64,000 nt of DNA, taken from contig NC_053404.1 of assembly GCF_016859285.1 (NCBI RefSeq), positions 11,868,105 through 11,932,104 of the forward strand, read 5' to 3'. A model generated the notes under the pieces. That model was not told the DNA's origin. It saw only the letters and a program-made list of their open reading frames with translations, and searched no databases. The position numbers were made by a program, and so were the translations under genes. Shown one piece after another: positions 13,005-23,439 of this stretch; the stretch's first letter is position 1; each line of letters opens with the position of its first letter. This DNA comes from Xiphias gladius (Eukaryota; Chordata; Actinopteri; Istiophoriformes; Xiphiidae).

Positions 13005-15646
13005 ACCAAAAGAAGTCATCAAATTCATTTACATCCACACTCTTGCCATGATCCCATTCCTTGACAGCCCATGAGCATTAGCAGAGGCTTAGATATGATG
13101 CTGGTGCCTTACCCTTTATATCCCACAGACATGAAAAACAAAACAAAACAAAAAATCTTGATTTAATATAAACATTTATATGACCACATGAGGACTAATG
13201 TGTGACTTAATTTCTTTTTTTAAAAATGCCATCTGAAGGACAACTCTAGGCAGAAAATTATCCAAGCATGTCATGGGGGATTTTCAAGTGCAAAAATGTG
13301 TCCAATTTAGTTTTTGTGATTCTCATGCTTTCTGAAACTGGTCTGCGGATAGATAAAATGGATACCTCAAACGATTGTACATTCCTTTTGTACAGCCCCA
13401 TCCCCCAGATGGCAAAAGTCACAAAAAAAAAAAAGTCTCTAAAGGATTCTAGAAAGAAAAATAAATTTCTTGTACACAGAATGTCCAGCCAATGTTTGTG
13501 ACAGAAAAAAAACATCCTTTTAGACAACCAAACACACATCCTAGATCCTTCATTCCTATACAACTCAAAGCTTTAAAATACTAAGTCTTTAAACATGCAA
13601 CACCATTCAAAGTTCCTAATTTCTGCTGTGCTAGATTCATGGTAACTTCCTCAGACACCAACATTTCTAGCGAACTAAAACTAGAACTATGCGCTAACAA
13701 TATACCAAAGTTGTCTAAGAGACCATTTTCCAAATTGTTTTAAGGACACTGATGTCAAAAAAGATGCTCATTCATGTGAAAAAAACTATTCCCTGTCAAA
13801 GTATCCATATAAAGCACTTGCGTAGCATACTGTGTGCTCTTCCCGTTACTCTGGCACGAACAGCCCAGTAGCGAGACAATCTGTGGGTAGTTCAGCTCTG
13901 TATGGACTGGGGACGATGTGAAAAAGCAATGGCAAAAACTGTATACTTCTTTTTATGTCCATGAAACCCATGTAACACTAATGATGCCATGCAGCTGTGA
14001 TGGAATTTTTGTCATTTGCTGAAAACCTGGCGTCACTCCAAGATGGTGAGGAGGACTTAATCCTGGCTTTCCCAAATCCATTTACCTAAAAATCACACCA
14101 TCTTTGGGATTCCTTTGATCTGGGTCCATCTTATTGCTGGCATTAAGAGATTAAGAAACAGCCATCCCTACATACAGATGCAGGTCAATTGACTAGAGAT
14201 CTGTTTTCAGTTGTAGGGTGATTCTTTATATATAAACTGCCTAAGGTAAATGCAATTGTGCATTAAACAGCCTTTTACTCAGAGTTGCACTTAAACAAGG
14301 CCAAAAATCTTACACCCTTTTACTCTGACATCTTCACTCATTTAGAGTAACTCTATAATGCCCTTAATTGGCAGTCTTAAAGTCTTTACTACATGCAGAT
14401 ACAAGCATTACAGACAGTGACAAAGTTGTTAGGCCTGAGCTGCAGCGCAGTTTTTGTAACATTCCTAATGAAGAAAGATTTAACTTTTAGTGTTATCATA
14501 TTTTGAAAAGGTCTATACATCAACTTGATGCTGTTTCTACAAACAGCATGACATGAAAATCCAGCATCATCAGTACCTTTAGGCTTGGACATTTTATAAT
14601 GGCAACATGCAGCCATACAATTTAAAGCTACTTCTCTGACCAACTGTTTAAAACGTCTCACAGACTGGCATACTCTGAACATATTTTGGAACAAATGTTA
14701 ATGTTGTGGATCCGGTAAACCTGTGTGAACCTGAAAGGGATTTTTACATTTTTTATTGATATGGTAATGTGATTAGCATTTGAACTTTTCTTTGACCAAC
14801 AGGCCATTTGTAATATGTAAGGTGGAACATACAATGACAGAGACAATACCTTATACTTTTAAGAAACTGTATCCACTGGAAAAGTAGTAGCAAAAATCTG
14901 GTTATGCGATGAATGCAATTTTGAGCAAAACTGAGGTTTTTCTTCAGGTTATCAAAAAAAAGAATTAAGTTGGCCATTATCACTTGTTATACGATAATGC
15001 CAAGCCTTGAAATTTGAGTAATTGCATATTATGAAAGCAGAATGGTGTTCTAATTTGCAGTCTGGTCATGCTGACAAAACGAGGGTAACTTCGCACAAGC
15101 TAAGAAGCAAAAGATGATCAAAATTGGTCAGTCTGCAGAAAGCAAAATCTGATTTAAAAATCTCATCGTAGCAATACTATTCCATCCTTGAAATCATCTC
15201 CCAAATGTACAATTTAGTGGATAAAAATTCAATGATATTTCAAATTGAGAGAGAAATCTTACTATTCTTATGGGCCCAAGTTCAATGCAGACGGCAAATT
15301 TATGAAAATTTGCTCTGCTTGCACAGCTGGATGTTACACTTAACAAAACATCACAATGCATGCCTGCACTTAATGTATGCAACTAAGATAACTTGGCTGT
15401 AAACCTCGGCTATATTTTTGCAATAGATTATGTGCTGACCTATGTTTCTGGAAGTAGAGCCTTCTAAAACCAGCAAAAAAACCCACAACAGTGGAATGGA
15501 GGACTAAACAGTGACAGAGTCACCTGGAGACAAATCAAGAGCCACCAGAAGCATACATCTCAAAACTGTGGTTGCCTGTAAACCTTGTTTAAATCTCTTA
15601 ACTGAACACAAAAGTGCAAATTGCTACCACTGTCCTGTCTGTGTCC

Positions 15647-17257
15647 TCAGTAGTGCTTCTCCTGCAGATAATCTTTCATCTTGTTAGGTAAGGGCAGTTT
15701 CTGGATCAGGTCTATTCTTGTGTACTGTCTAATGACAAAGCGACAAAGGTACTGCAGGGACCGCACTTGCATAAACCGAGATACTGGGTTGGTTAGTCTG
15801 ACAGGGTAGGTTGCAGACCCTGGTAAGCGAGACCTGGAATAGCAAAAAGCTCCATTCTCTGAGTCTTTGATAGAGTGTTCAATTAAGTCAACAATGGACG
15901 TGTGTCCCTCCACATCGGGCTGCTCGTAGAAGCTGAAGCGTCCATTGGAGTGTTCGATGCGGGTGTGGAGGGTTTTGCCCTGTGACCTGAAACTCAGGCT
16001 GAGCAGGTACCTGTCGTCTGAGCTGTCTCGGACCAGGAATGAGCCATCAGCCAAGTTGATCAGCTTTTCCTCTGCCTCCCAGCGTGTGATTGGGCCCCAG
16101 TACCAGCCCTGCCTCGCCAGCTTCTTCAGCTCCTCTGTCAGGCTGGTCACGACCATTGGTCCGCTGCTCTGGACTGAGTCGTATACCCGACTGACCCCAG
16201 GAGCAGAATTTGGGTCAAAGTTGAGGTGATGTCTTACTCTCTCAGCTACATGGCTGTCTGAGGAGCTGAACCCCGAAAAAGTCCTGGGGATATGTCCATT
16301 ACTTGTCATGGGTGGCAGGAGTGGAGAGAGGGGAGGCGGGACCTCTACTCTGGAGGTTTGGAGCATCACACTTGCAGAACCGATGAGAAGACTATTAACT
16401 GAGGTTTCCATGAAGAGATCCGGAGGCATCCCACTAACCAGTTCATGTTCCTCTTGCCCCTGGTCTGTGTGCAGTGACCCACTGTCTGCCTCAGTCACTA
16501 CCTCCATAGGAGAAGAGCTGTCCAGGCAGAAAGAGTGGGACCCTTCCGGGTACATTCCCTCATCTAAAGGCATTGTGTACTGGATGTAGTCCTGGGGCGT
16601 CAACCCCAGCACAACAGGCACATCATTTTCATCAATATTTAAATGCAGCTCACCATTTTGCGGCTGTTGGAGATTCTTCAAGGATTCTGCCTGGTCCTGA
16701 AAGAGCCCTTCCATCTGGAAATCGTGAAATTCTTTTCGGACACCATTTAAGCTGGGGCTGGGGCTAGGTGAGTGAACCATGGCTTTAACTTTTACCTCCA
16801 TCTTAATACACGAATCATCAGAGTTGACTGATCGCAGAGGCCACGGTGAGGGGCTATAATGGTGACTTCGTAGAGATGCAGATCTAAGGGGTCTCTGGGC
16901 TTTCACCTCGTTGAAGCTGATGGGTACAGAAGAGGATGAGAAGGTGTCTTCATCATCCACTGAGCCTATGGCTGAGGTGCTACCTTTCACTTTTGCCTTC
17001 TGCTTGGCAGACAGCCTCCTCTTTAGTGATCCCATCAAGCTCTCACTCTTTGAGCGGCCCTTATTCTGGCCCACTTTGTCCTCTTCTCCACCAAGGTCAC
17101 AGCCAGAGAGCTCTTTGGTGTAGCAGCCCCCAAAAAGTGACTCATCCTTAGAAAACTCTGTAGTCACTGTGGGCTGCTGGAGCATGACAAAGTCACCCTC
17201 CTCTTTGCCCTTTATGCTGAGGGACTTGCGGATGGTCTTAAGGCTTATCTTCTTCAT
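15647..17257 (-). CDS. socs6: Suppressor of cytokine signalling 6
   Basis: The 536-residue single-exon reading frame is close to the 535 residues of human SOCS6 and collinear with it throughout. The N-terminus starts MKKISLKTIRKSLS and is followed by a basic, serine-rich region with KSESLMGSLKRRLSAKQK. Central motifs typical of this family member include LRSASLRSHHYSPSPWPLR (near 128–146) and QDYIQYTMPLDEGMYPEGS. The SH2 domain occupies about 384–475, with the phosphotyrosine-binding arginine at about 410 in FLVRDSSDDRYLLSL. A SOCS box follows (about 487–536, ending in DYLQEKHY). Known role: an SH2 adaptor that brings phosphotyrosine proteins such as KIT and insulin-signalling components to an Elongin B/C–Cullin-5 ubiquitin ligase. 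The start is chosen by family match, with A at −3. The SOCS-box C-terminus is nearly identical to mammals. Some fish have two socs6 copies; I cannot tell which one this is. Confidence 0.96.
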   Translation of the reverse strand: MKKISLKTIRKSLSIKGKEEGDFVMLQQPTVTTEFSKDESLFGGCYTKELSGCDLGGEEDKVGQNKGRSKSESLMGSLKRRLSAKQKAKVKGSTSAIGSVDDEDTFSSSSVPISFNEVKAQRPLRSASLRSHHYSPSPWPLRSVNSDDSCIKMEVKVKAMVHSPSPSPSLNGVRKEFHDFQMEGLFQDQAESLKNLQQPQNGELHLNIDENDVPVVLGLTPQDYIQYTMPLDEGMYPEGSHSFCLDSSSPMEVVTEADSGSLHTDQGQEEHELVSGMPPDLFMETSVNSLLIGSASVMLQTSRVEVPPPLSPLLPPMTSNGHIPRTFSGFSSSDSHVAERVRHHLNFDPNSAPGVSRVYDSVQSSGPMVVTSLTEELKKLARQGWYWGPITRWEAEEKLINLADGSFLVRDSSDDRYLLSLSFRSQGKTLHTRIEHSNGRFSFYEQPDVEGHTSIVDLIEHSIKDSENGAFCYSRSRLPGSATYPVRLTNPVSRFMQVRSLQYLCRFVIRQYTRIDLIQKLPLPNKMKDYLQEKHY

Positions 17258-17383
17258 TCTGACAGGCCCTCCAAATTGGCGTCATGGGATGGCTCTCCTG
17301 GTATCCTGATGAAAGCACTATCCACAGTTTCCTCCCATCAGGCCACACGACACAAGTCATGCATACACTTGAGCCATTAAACC
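17258..17383 (-). other. socs6: socs6 5' UTR part of the coding exon (inferred acceptor)
   Basis: On the minus strand a pyrimidine-rich stretch (about 17384–17400, reading gtttgtctctctgaag) ends in AG at 17385–17384. This makes 17383 a plausible first base of the coding exon and leaves about 126 bases of 5' UTR. SOCS6 in other vertebrates has an untranslated first exon and a large coding exon, which fits. A second AG directly before the ATG (ctgtcag) has a poorer tract. Confidence 0.4.
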
Positions 17384-17569
17384 CTTCAGAGAGACAAACA
17401 TACAACACACAGAAGATGATAGATATTTTAAGTTTAGTCATAAAAATACTCACTTCATTGAAAGAACAGGGTTGTATGCATTATGCTCATATTACAGATT
17501 TATGCCCATTAACAACATAATGCAAAATTCAAAAAAATAACATACAAATCACAGCATACAGACTCAAGT

Positions 17570-17921
17570 TAGGGTTGCAACTAGTGATTATTTTTAGTAT
17601 GGATTAATAATGAAAATAGTTTCTCAAATAGTTAATAATCATTTTGTCTGTAAAATGTCTAAAAAATATAAGAAAATGAAAAAAATCTATTATAATTTCC
17701 GTAAAGACAAATGTAATGTTATCAAATGTCTATTTTTTTGACAATCAAGAACATTCAGACAGTTTATCATCAAGTTATCAGTTTACCTAAGACAAAGAAA
17801 AGCAGCCCACCCTCACAACTAAGAAGATGGACCTTGGAAATTTTTGCTTGAAACTGACTAAAACGATTAATCGTTTATTAAAACAGCTTTTTCTGTTGAT
17901 CAACTAATCATTTCATCTCTA
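17570..17921. mobile_element. Non-autonomous DNA transposon (hAT-type candidate)
   Basis: The left end reads 'tagggttgcaactagtgatt' and the right end, reverse complemented, reads 'tagagatgaaatgattagtt'. These are degenerate inverted ends of the 'gggctgcaactaatgatt' kind. The interior contains 'tgcttgaaactgactaaaac' and 'gattaatcgtttatta', phrases I recognise from a very abundant fish repeat. It has no coding capacity. The class assignment is inference; the repeat itself is well supported by the inverted ends. Confidence 0.65.
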
Positions 17922-18049
17922 AACTCTGCAATCCCAGCACAGCAGATTTAAATAAAAAGTGATGACTTTCAGGTTTAATTAGATGGACTTTACATCTATA
18001 CTGACTTAACCATGTAGGAAATATGGCCCTCTAATACACAATAGACACT

Positions 18050-18430
18050 TTTAGGGGGCCAGATTTAATTGGACCAATTACACAAAAATAAATAAAATTA
18101 TTGTGTTTAATATCTGGTGGCAAGTATTTTGTAATCATTGACTCCTTGTGTCTATGACCTGTGCAGCTGTTGATGACATCAACAGCTGCTTAGTATTTTC
18201 ACTGTAGATGTTCTGTCCCAGGCCTGTTCTGCTGCCACTGTTTTGGCCGTGGTCAGGATCACTGCCCTACTGCATTGTTTATTATGGACCATCTATAAAA
18301 AGGGCAACATTTCCTACACTGCTCCCCAAGTAGAGATGTGAACACCTTTGAACAGTACAACTTAAATGGGGTGTTCTAGGCTGTAGTGCCAAACAACAGA
18401 AATGTGTCACTGTCCAAATACTCTCACCAC
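18050..18430 (-). mobile_element. Tc1/mariner-like remnant, inverted relative of the 50.98 kb copy
   Basis: Near 18405–18424 the sequence 'gtgtcactgtccaaatact' matches the terminal inverted repeat of the Tc1-like element at 50980–52383. Between about 18080 and 18200, phrases such as 'tttaatatctggtggcaagt' and 'attgactcc…tgacatcaacagctgctta' align with the reverse complement of 52040–52160 in that element. The distal end and most of the transposase region are missing, so this is a short, diverged remnant. Confidence 0.55.
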
Positions 18431-19146
18431 ACTGTATTAAAGTCATTTTATTACATAAATGATAATCATTGCCTTTTCATCTTTCAAAAAGCTATGACAG
18501 TTCTGGCAAACAAGACTAAAACGGTATATAGAGTCATGTGCCATTTGAAACACTTAAATAAAGCTGCTTATAATCAAGACAGTTGCAATCTGATTACTCA
18601 CCATTATGTGCAGGAAAATGGTGACTCAGTTGGATGGGTCAAGTTCCACTTCCACCTCTTTTCATCTGATGCTATTGAAAAAAAAAAAAAAAAAGACAGC
18701 TTATTTGAAAAGTTCTACACTTTTTGATTCAGACGTGATTTTGTAAGAGAAAAATACATAACATGCACCTATATAACCACTTAAAACAAACGGCTTGTCA
18801 TAATTAAACCAGCGTTAGCAAGGTCTGCCCTGAACAGGCAAGGCCTACGGACACAACAGCATGCCTTTAGCTTAGCCACGCTTGTTATCGTACGCCTTTA
18901 ATTACAATATGGATAAACTGAATGCTCCAACCACCATTTAATTGGTACAAATTATTAAGTAAGATAATAAACGAAACGAGGTTGTCTGATTTAGCTGTCT
19001 GATTTTATCCAATTTAGCAATCGTTGGCTTGCTTGTATGCTAACATGAAACAGCTAACAACCAGTTAGTTTGTTAGCATTTTTACTTTCACAATAGATTT
19101 GTAATCTATGATTTTTTTTAATTGTGTACATTATATTGTCTCTTAC

Positions 19147-19500
19147 CTGCTTGTCTTACTAGGAAAAATAACCCAGGCGTGTTGGCATCTTTCTTGTGCA
19201 GTATGTTCATGAAAGGTTCGCTCCTTAACGACTGTTGGCTAATGTTAGCTTACTACCTAAGCCAATCAGCTAGTTTTGTTAGCGTTTGCTGTCGAAAACA
19301 TTATCGTTACCTTCCCCCTAGTCAGCTTCTAAGCCCAAACTAAAGCATAATGCGTTTATGTGGCTGGATTCGGTACTTCTCTAAACGTGCGGGTTTATAT
19401 TGCCGACTAGAATGACACAATAAGATGTCCTCATTCTGCCTGGGTTGGCTAACACTTTGAAGCTTACGGCCTCTTCCTTTCTTCCTTTGTTGCCTGTTGA
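19147..19500 (-). other. socs6: Candidate untranslated first exon of socs6
   Basis: A strong minus-strand donor (CAG|GTAAGA at 19147/19146) lies below a less AT-rich region with scattered CpG. A second possible donor, AAG|GTAACG, lies near 19311. No in-frame coding continuation is expected because the start codon is in the next exon. The exact transcription start is unknown. Confidence 0.4.
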
Positions 19501-19560
19501 ATTGTGGGAGCAGATTCAGATGCAGCGAATCAGACTCAAAGCAGCTACAGCAAGTTCTAC
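19340..19560 (-). promoter_or_regulatory. socs6: Candidate socs6 promoter region
   Basis: The stretch has more CpG than its surroundings and contains minus-strand GGAAG repeats (rc of 'cttcctttcttcct') compatible with ETS-factor sites, followed by 'attgtgggag'. It sits just upstream of the strong donor at 19146, where the first exon of socs6 is expected. There is no TATA box of note. This is inference from position and composition. Confidence 0.35.
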
Positions 19561-22500
19561 ATCCCAGAGACAGACAGACGCAACCCTGACACTTAAAAGG
19601 AAAGCATTTGTATAGTTTAACTTAATCAAACAAACAAAAAAAAACCCCAGACCTAATCTGTTACATGTTTTTATATGTCAATTTGTATCATTTATCATTT
19701 GGACATGTGTGGGTGGAAATTCATTTTAGAGACTTTGTGATCAGATTACACAAAGCACAAAATTCTGGGGCAGTGATTTAACCAACCACCACTGAATGCT
19801 TTGGAGCAAAGTATTTTACTTTAACTGCTCTAATTGGGCTGGTCAGTTGCCCAAAGTAGAAGGATGTGGTTGTGCTGGGCAGCTCCCAGGCATGGAGCAA
19901 GGTGTTGCAAAAACCTTTCACACTCTGTGAACATCTCCTGAAAAAAAGTGAGTTTTGAAACTAAAGAAATAAATTTGACATAAAGACACATGGCCTAATG
20001 CAATGACCAACACAATTACTGTATTGATAATTGTGTCATTCTAGTCAGAAATCTACATTCAGACAAACGGGGGTTCTGAATCCAGCCATATAAATGCTTT
20101 ATACTTTTGTTTAGATACAAAAAAGAAATAGTAAAGATGTATCACTGACTACCTGTGAGCTAGAATCGAACACACTTACAGCAGGTCACTCTAAAGGAAA
20201 TTTAGAACAAGTTAAATTAAACATGATGCCACCACTTTGAGAATTTTTTCATCAACATTAGAAGAAGTGTTGTTATTAGAAATGGAAAAGGAATATGTAG
20301 CACCACAGAAAGAAGACTGGAAAAGAAAAATGACTGAATAAGAGAAATTGCAAAACTTGCAATGGGGGAGTGGTTGCAGAAAGTTAAGAGTACCTGTTGA
20401 GTATGGTTATTTGGACTTTTCATAAGACCATAGCATGGGAAGATTTTGTGTGACACAGTTGAAATGTCTAAAAACAGAGTTTTTTTTCCTTAATTGTCCT
20501 AAATCAATAATATGTAGTCCAGTCTCTCATCCGAATTGCCTTGTCTTGATTGTTTCTTCTAGAGAAATGTGACACTGAAGCTTGTGCTCATCTAATTGAT
20601 TTCAAATATTAGGTTTTTTAGTTCAACCAATTTCTGTACATGGTGGTTGATTGCACTGACAATGTTTGTATGGGCAATATAAAACATGTGCATTTGAAGA
20701 TACATAAATATATGTCAAAATTAAAACTGATTGAAACAATTTTTTATTTGCAGGCTTTGGTTATGGCAAAAAAAAAAAACAGGGCTTTCTTTTTAATTTG
20801 TTTATTTTTAACTTGTTTTCTTGTTATTTACATCATATAGTTTAAATAGCCTATAGAGTATGACCCTGATAACTGTAGAAATATCAATCATTACACCTTT
20901 TTCCCTTAATTGCCAGCTGTGCTTAGCCTTTATGCAGGAAGGTCTTTCTAATTTGTATTCCAGAAAAATAAATTTGGCTCTCCATGTATTTTCAAGTATT
21001 TGATACAGCAACTAAAACTTGAACTCTGAAATGATCCATTGGTTGCTTAATTAGTGTCTGTATTGTTTTAAAGTAGATTGTGTTTACCATTGCAAGGCTA
21101 ATTTGGTCCATATATTGAACATTACATTGTTTTTTCCACACTGTCAAGTGTATGGCAGGTCTTCCCCAACCTGCTTACGGCAGCTGTGTGCAGACGGGCT
21201 CTATGCAAAGACTCTAATTACCAGGCCCTATTAGGGTTGATCAGGCTGCCTTCACTTGATGTGTTGGAACACGAGGGAAGGGTGGATGGAGGGCAAGGAA
21301 GGAGGGGTGGCAGCTCTTAGATATACCACCAAGGACATTGGGAAGCAAGGATGCAGTTTTTCTACAAGCTAAATTAGACCTGTCGAACAAACTTTAGTCA
21401 AGATGATATTTGTTGCCAGACAGTAAAAACAAGTAAGTATTCAGCTGTGGGCATGACCCAGTCTGTTTTGTTATGACAGGATAAATAGATCAAACAGTTA
21501 ATAACAGCAGGCTGTTTAGTTTTTGTGCAAATGAAATCTTGCTCAACTAGTTTTAAAGGAATTGAGTATCTGCATGATTTTTTCAAACACCACAGAGCAC
21601 AACCTATGAGGGCCTCTGGAATATATCTGTGTGTCTCAAGATCAATAATTCCAAAATAATTCTAATTTATGTATAAGCACAACTCAAAACACTGAATCTT
21701 AAGTCAAGATGGAATATGGTACACATTGAGCAGGCCACACTGTTTAATGAGATACCTCTACATGAGAAAAAGCTCCCCGTGTTTCATCTTAATTTCAAAT
21801 GAATGCTGCCTCAGCCATAAATTATTTGCACAATATGTCTGCCTTTGCCTCAGTTTGACTCAGTCCCTTGACTCGACTCCTTTGCCAATGGGGGATTGTC
21901 CTGGGGCCCCTCAGTGCCCACCCTGATATCCTCAACACTTGCAGCGGAGCGGAAGACGGGTACATCAGGCATGTCAAACAGTGACAGGGCCAGTGGGATT
22001 ATTTGGGTTTTGTTTCAGGATTGACTGTGGAATAACATAGGAAGGGTTAGCCTCAAAATACAGTCTGATCATGTATGCTAAGGATGATGTGCACCTCTCT
22101 GCCTCATTCTTTCGGTGACTCATTGTGATTTCAGCAGATGTCTTGTTTGCATTGTTTAAAAATTAAGGAGTGACCAATGGCTAAATCAGTCCTTCATATC
22201 ATTTTTCCCCTCCTGAGGTAAGAGGTCTTCAAAGATGCATTAATTACTGTTACACCAGTTGTGTATATATACAATGTAATCACTCAGCTATAGAGACTTG
22301 AATTCAGTCCAAATGGCTGCCTGGTTAAAACAATGAATAACTAGGCTATGCTCGCTCCTTTTATTTGAGTCTGTTATAACATCATCCTTGATTTCACATT
22401 ATTAATTCTGGTAGTAGCTCCTTGCATTTTGTCACCATATGGGGATCTGAATTTTGGACAATTACAATAATGATATGATTAATGAGCTGATTTGACCTTG

Positions 22501-23430
22501 TTTTATGCATGAAAAGCCATAAGGGTAACAACCAATATTTTCGCAGTCTCCAGTAGCTCTTGTGAAACATTTGGTGATACATGGCTTATATTAATTCAGC
22601 TTCCTCACATTTCTACTTACATTCAAGTCCCACAAAAGTTCTTTAAGGGACTGTACAAAAAATATCAGGGGGGGAGAGGGGGTTAGAAAATGGGGAGAGT
22701 TACGTATTTTTCCTTTTGGCTAAAGGGTAGTAAGTGTACTGTTACTATTTTTTGGGAAAACACAGGAGGGTTTTTTAATTTTTACTCACCACAAATTTAA
22801 ATTTGAGCTTTTCCTTAAAAGATTTATTTAAAAAAAGAAGAAACAGATAGTCACAAATGATGGTTTTGGGGTATGCGGTAGTCGTAAAGGTGCGCTTTGC
22901 CCCTATGCATTATGCAGAGGACAAAGATTCTTTGATTGGGCTTAATTTACCACAGTCAATAGCTAATGGGACAAATATGTCAGCTAAGAGAAACAAACAA
23001 TACATGAGGATCTTTTATGGATAATATTAGTGATTAAATGTTATCTCTACCAGTAATTGATCCCCCCTTAACCTTAGTCTGCATCATAACAGTAAGTCTA
23101 AAAAAATCTTCTAATGTGTGCATTGGCACATGTGAAAATTATTATGCTATTGATACATTAAAATTTAAATTACTATGCGCCAACTTAATTTCTTAATTAA
23201 TTTCAGTTTTTAATGGTGAAACAAGTTGCACCAACTCAGTAATATATTTTTAAGTAGTCAACGGAAGGGTCCAAAGAAAATATTAAAAATGCTGGGTAGG
23301 GTCTTCCCTTTTTAAAAAGTAAAATATAAGGTTCAACCACCCTCTCCACCAAAGTAATTTTTGTATAGACTCTAATTTGTTGTGATTTGGCTCCATGTTT
23401 TAAGCTTGTCTGTGACAACTACACATTTAT
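19561..23430. other. Intergenic, socs6–rttn (left part)
   Basis: I see no gene. The sequence is AT-rich with short unsupported frames. A non-repetitive, better-balanced stretch at about 21150–21330 looks different from its surroundings (see findings). The stretch 22640–22930 ('atcagggggggagagggggtt' and following) may be an old dispersed repeat, but I cannot classify it. Confidence 0.6.
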
Positions 23431-23439
23431 ATTACTTTA

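Larger units (their letters stand above)
12205..15646 (-). other. socs6: socs6 3' UTR (extent inferred)
   Basis: This is sequence downstream of the socs6 stop codon on the minus strand. No coding frame of note remains; the 80–100 codon frames here are shadows. A minus-strand AATAAA hexamer (plus-strand TTTATT at 12205–12210) is a plausible polyadenylation signal, giving a 3' UTR of about 3.4 kb; the human gene also has a multi-kilobase 3' UTR. It carries long homopolymer tracts that would be U-runs in the mRNA (12629–12655 and 12817–12845) and a short CA/TG repeat near 12987–13004. The 3' end is inferred, and an earlier polyadenylation site cannot be excluded. Confidence 0.45.
17384..19146 (-). 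other. socs6: socs6 intron 1 (inferred)
   Basis: The span lies between the inferred acceptor (17384) and a strong minus-strand donor, CAG|GTAAGA (plus-strand TCTTAC at 19141–19146). It holds two transposon remnants (17570–17921 and about 18050–18430), a poly-A tract at 18678–18694, and otherwise AT-rich sequence with no coding signal. Confidence 0.4.

Noticed and set aside
15945..17151. Several plus-strand frames of 60–94 codons opposite socs6
   Set aside because: They are antisense shadows of the conserved socs6 coding exon, with no independent support.
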